64,000 bases of DNA, taken from Hamiltosporidium tvaerminnensis (Eukaryota; Microsporidia; Dubosqiidae). The DNA is taken from NCBI GenBank assembly GCA_022605425.2, contig CM061248.1, positions 1,364,001-1,428,000 on the forward strand, read 5' to 3'. Each line of letters opens with the position of its first letter. Position 1 is the stretch's first letter. The notes under the pieces were generated by a model that saw only the letters and a program-made list of their open reading frames with translations, made no database searches and had not been told where the DNA came from. Below are positions 61,980 through 64,000 of the stretch, one piece after another. A program made the translations under genes and the position numbers.

Positions 61980-64000
61980 TTTTTTATACGTTGTATGAAG
62001 AACAACTTTATTAAAAAGAAAAATACTTTAGCATAGAACACACCTCACTCATGTATCATAAAGTAAATAGTTTTTTTTATACTTTGAATGAAATAGGTAA
62101 AGATAATTTAAAAGAATAACGTATTATGAAAGAAGTAAATGAAATTTATTTGTTTTTAAAAGTTTAAACTTAACCCCAGCAAATATTTATTTTTTTCTTT
62201 ATGTTATACATTCACATCAAGTCTTCTTAAATAGGCCATTATGTCCAATGATTAAGCTCTTTAAGATTGTGTTATTACAATTAGAATTGATGAAATTAAT
62301 ATGGTAATTATCTACCAATATATTATAACGGAATGAATTTACCTATTTAGTTTGTTTGCCTCTAAACAAGAACGGATAAGTTTTTAAACTTACCCTTTGA
62401 ATCATAGTGGTAACACATTTAAAAGCTTCAATATGCCCGTTCTATAATCAAATTCAGTCTAGGTTGTTTATAATAAATAGATCCACCTGCGATTTTCCAA
62501 TAAATATCTCAATTGTTTGTGGCACAAGTTTCTATGGCTTCTATATTAGATTTAATATTTATTCATATTAAAAGAGATCAGAGGTTTCATAGCAAAATAG
62601 TCATAAGTATCTTAAGCCAAGGCCATTGCATTAAAAACCCAGCCTTTTATAATTTATTTGACTTTAAAAAATTTATCGACTTTTTTTCTATATTTCAATG
62701 ATAAAAATGGTAATTTTGATATTAAAATTTATAAATCAACAAAGATAATCATAAAATTTAATTTGTAATATTATAAATTCATGACTCCTTTAATTATAAG
62801 ACAATATATACTTATCTTTCTAAATTAATATTCACCTATAAATATATTTAGATATTAAAATGATATAATCCTTGCTTATTTCGGAATAGTATAGACTGCC
62901 CATTAATTTGGGAAGATTTGATTGTAGATTAATATAGAATTACGAGAAAGTATATTAAAAATTAGTTATATTAATTGGGTTTGAGCCGAACTAAATTTAA
63001 TTAAAGTTTAACTTTCTTATAATCATATCAAAATATTATTTACATTATTATATTTTGGCTTTATTTCTTGTTTTAATACGTATACTTAATAAAAATAGTT
63101 ACAATCTAAAAACCAAAGAAAATATATCAAACGAACTATTTTAAAAATTATTGTAACAATTTTCTTTCAATTAGGCAAATAACTTAAGAGTACTTAATTT
63201 TACATAAATTGGATGCAAAGTATTTATTAGAATTTGGTTTTAATATAGAAGTAGCATAATAAAAAGTTTTCTGTATCACTTCATGACAGTTTACTGTACT
63301 ATATATATTATTTAAAAGTCTAATTAATTTAAAATTAGATATAAATTAAAAATATACTTAACATATTTAAATCGAATTAATATACGTATAATTATAATGA
63401 TTTAAGTTATTTAAATCTCACTATATAGTTTAAAATGAAATATTTATTGCTATCTATATTTAAATGAACCAAATATCAGAGTTCATTATACTATAAATTG
63501 TATTATATATTAGTAAATCAAAGCCATTAAAAATCCCAAAATATCATATATATTTCAACAAAAGCAATAGTATTACATTTCTCATTAATTACTCGAAAGT
63601 ATTATACATGATATTTGAATACTTTTTACATTTATATCTTTTTTTAATTAGTTTTATATTGTGTTTAAGAAGTTGTAACAATGCATATATAATATGCGCT
63701 ATAACTGTTTGATTAATTTAAGGAAAGGTAAATAGTAAAGGTTATTTTGAAATCTATAGTTACGTATGAATCCCTTATATGATTAATGTTTCCAACAATA
63801 TACTGCGGGCTTTTCAAAACGAGTTAACCAAATTTAATCCAGCCATATTTAGGTTGAACACAACTTATTATGACCAAGATTATAAAACCTCGTTTTTAAA
63901 TACTATGTTAGGGTTTTAATAGTACGAATGTTCCAAACAACCATAAAAAACCAACCAATACCTTACACACAAAAACTTCCAATTATGTTAAATTTTATAA
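61980..64000 (+). repeat. Gene-derived interspersed repeat, copy 5 (continues past window end)
   Basis: Aligns with 41260-43270 throughout. CTCACTCATGTATCATAAAG (62045) matches CTCACTCATATATCATGAAG; AAATAGGCCATTATGTCC (62231) matches 41517; the ATG at 63780 matches that at 43068. Coding pieces include FYNQIQSRLFIINR, SFYGFYIRFN (about 62440-62560), and MINVSNNILRAFQNEL then KFNPAIFRLNTTYYDQD (63780-63890), ended by a TAA near 63920. NTLHTKTSNY follows. It retains longer open pieces than the copy at 41 kb but is still broken. Confidence 0.75.

Overview
The window looks like a gene-poor stretch of a very AT-rich, compact-gene eukaryote, most likely a microsporidian with an expanded genome (the Hamiltosporidium or Edhazardia type is my guess). 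The reasons are: short intronless genes, a CCC motif 5 bases before the ATG of one gene, non-LTR retrotransposons, and long deserts filled with decayed repeats. The genus is inference. Only two intact cellular genes are visible in 64 kb: a PUS3/DEG1-type tRNA pseudouridine synthase (2252-3271, minus) and an ELO-type fatty acid elongase (9678-10463, plus). A third gene (10697-12239, minus), apparently for a secreted protein, is broken by several frameshifts.

Left part (1-12.3 kb): the window opens inside the C-terminal half of a retrotransposon protein with a CCHC zinc knuckle and a restriction-like endonuclease (RLE). About 0.6 kb on, a second copy of the same element's 3' end lies in inverted orientation (2005-2117), so two elements sit tail to tail around a 30-bp minisatellite. 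Then come the pseudouridine synthase with a heptamer array upstream, a GC-richer island (5341-6010), a heavily decayed copy of the same RLE element (8400-9310), the elongase, and the secreted-protein pseudogene.

Middle (12.3-39 kb): a desert holds another GC-richer island (15445-15680), one copy of a gene-derived interspersed repeat (23190-23900), and a cluster of TTCNNGAA palindromes (24002-24163). A nearly complete but damaged APE-type LINE lies on the minus strand at 27353-31016. It has a zinc-ribbon ORF1, a second small ORF, and an endonuclease-reverse transcriptase ORF cut by a shift at an 11-G run. Two tracts (32740-34720 and 37680-38780) are sprinkled with TTAGGG-like words.

Right part (39-64 kb): no intact gene is visible. 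Further copies of the interspersed repeat lie at 34790-36170, 39880-40500, 41200-43330 and 61980-64000, all in direct orientation and collinear. Several still resemble each other in one reading frame, so the family descends from a protein-coding sequence I do not recognise. Directly after the 41-43 kb copy is a degenerate tandem array (about 43880-47150) with a period near 187 bp and about 18 units.

The strongest candidates for something undescribed are the ~187-bp satellite, the gene-derived interspersed family, and the association of telomere-like tracts with ends of the RLE element. All repeat alignments were made by eye, so copy boundaries are approximate.
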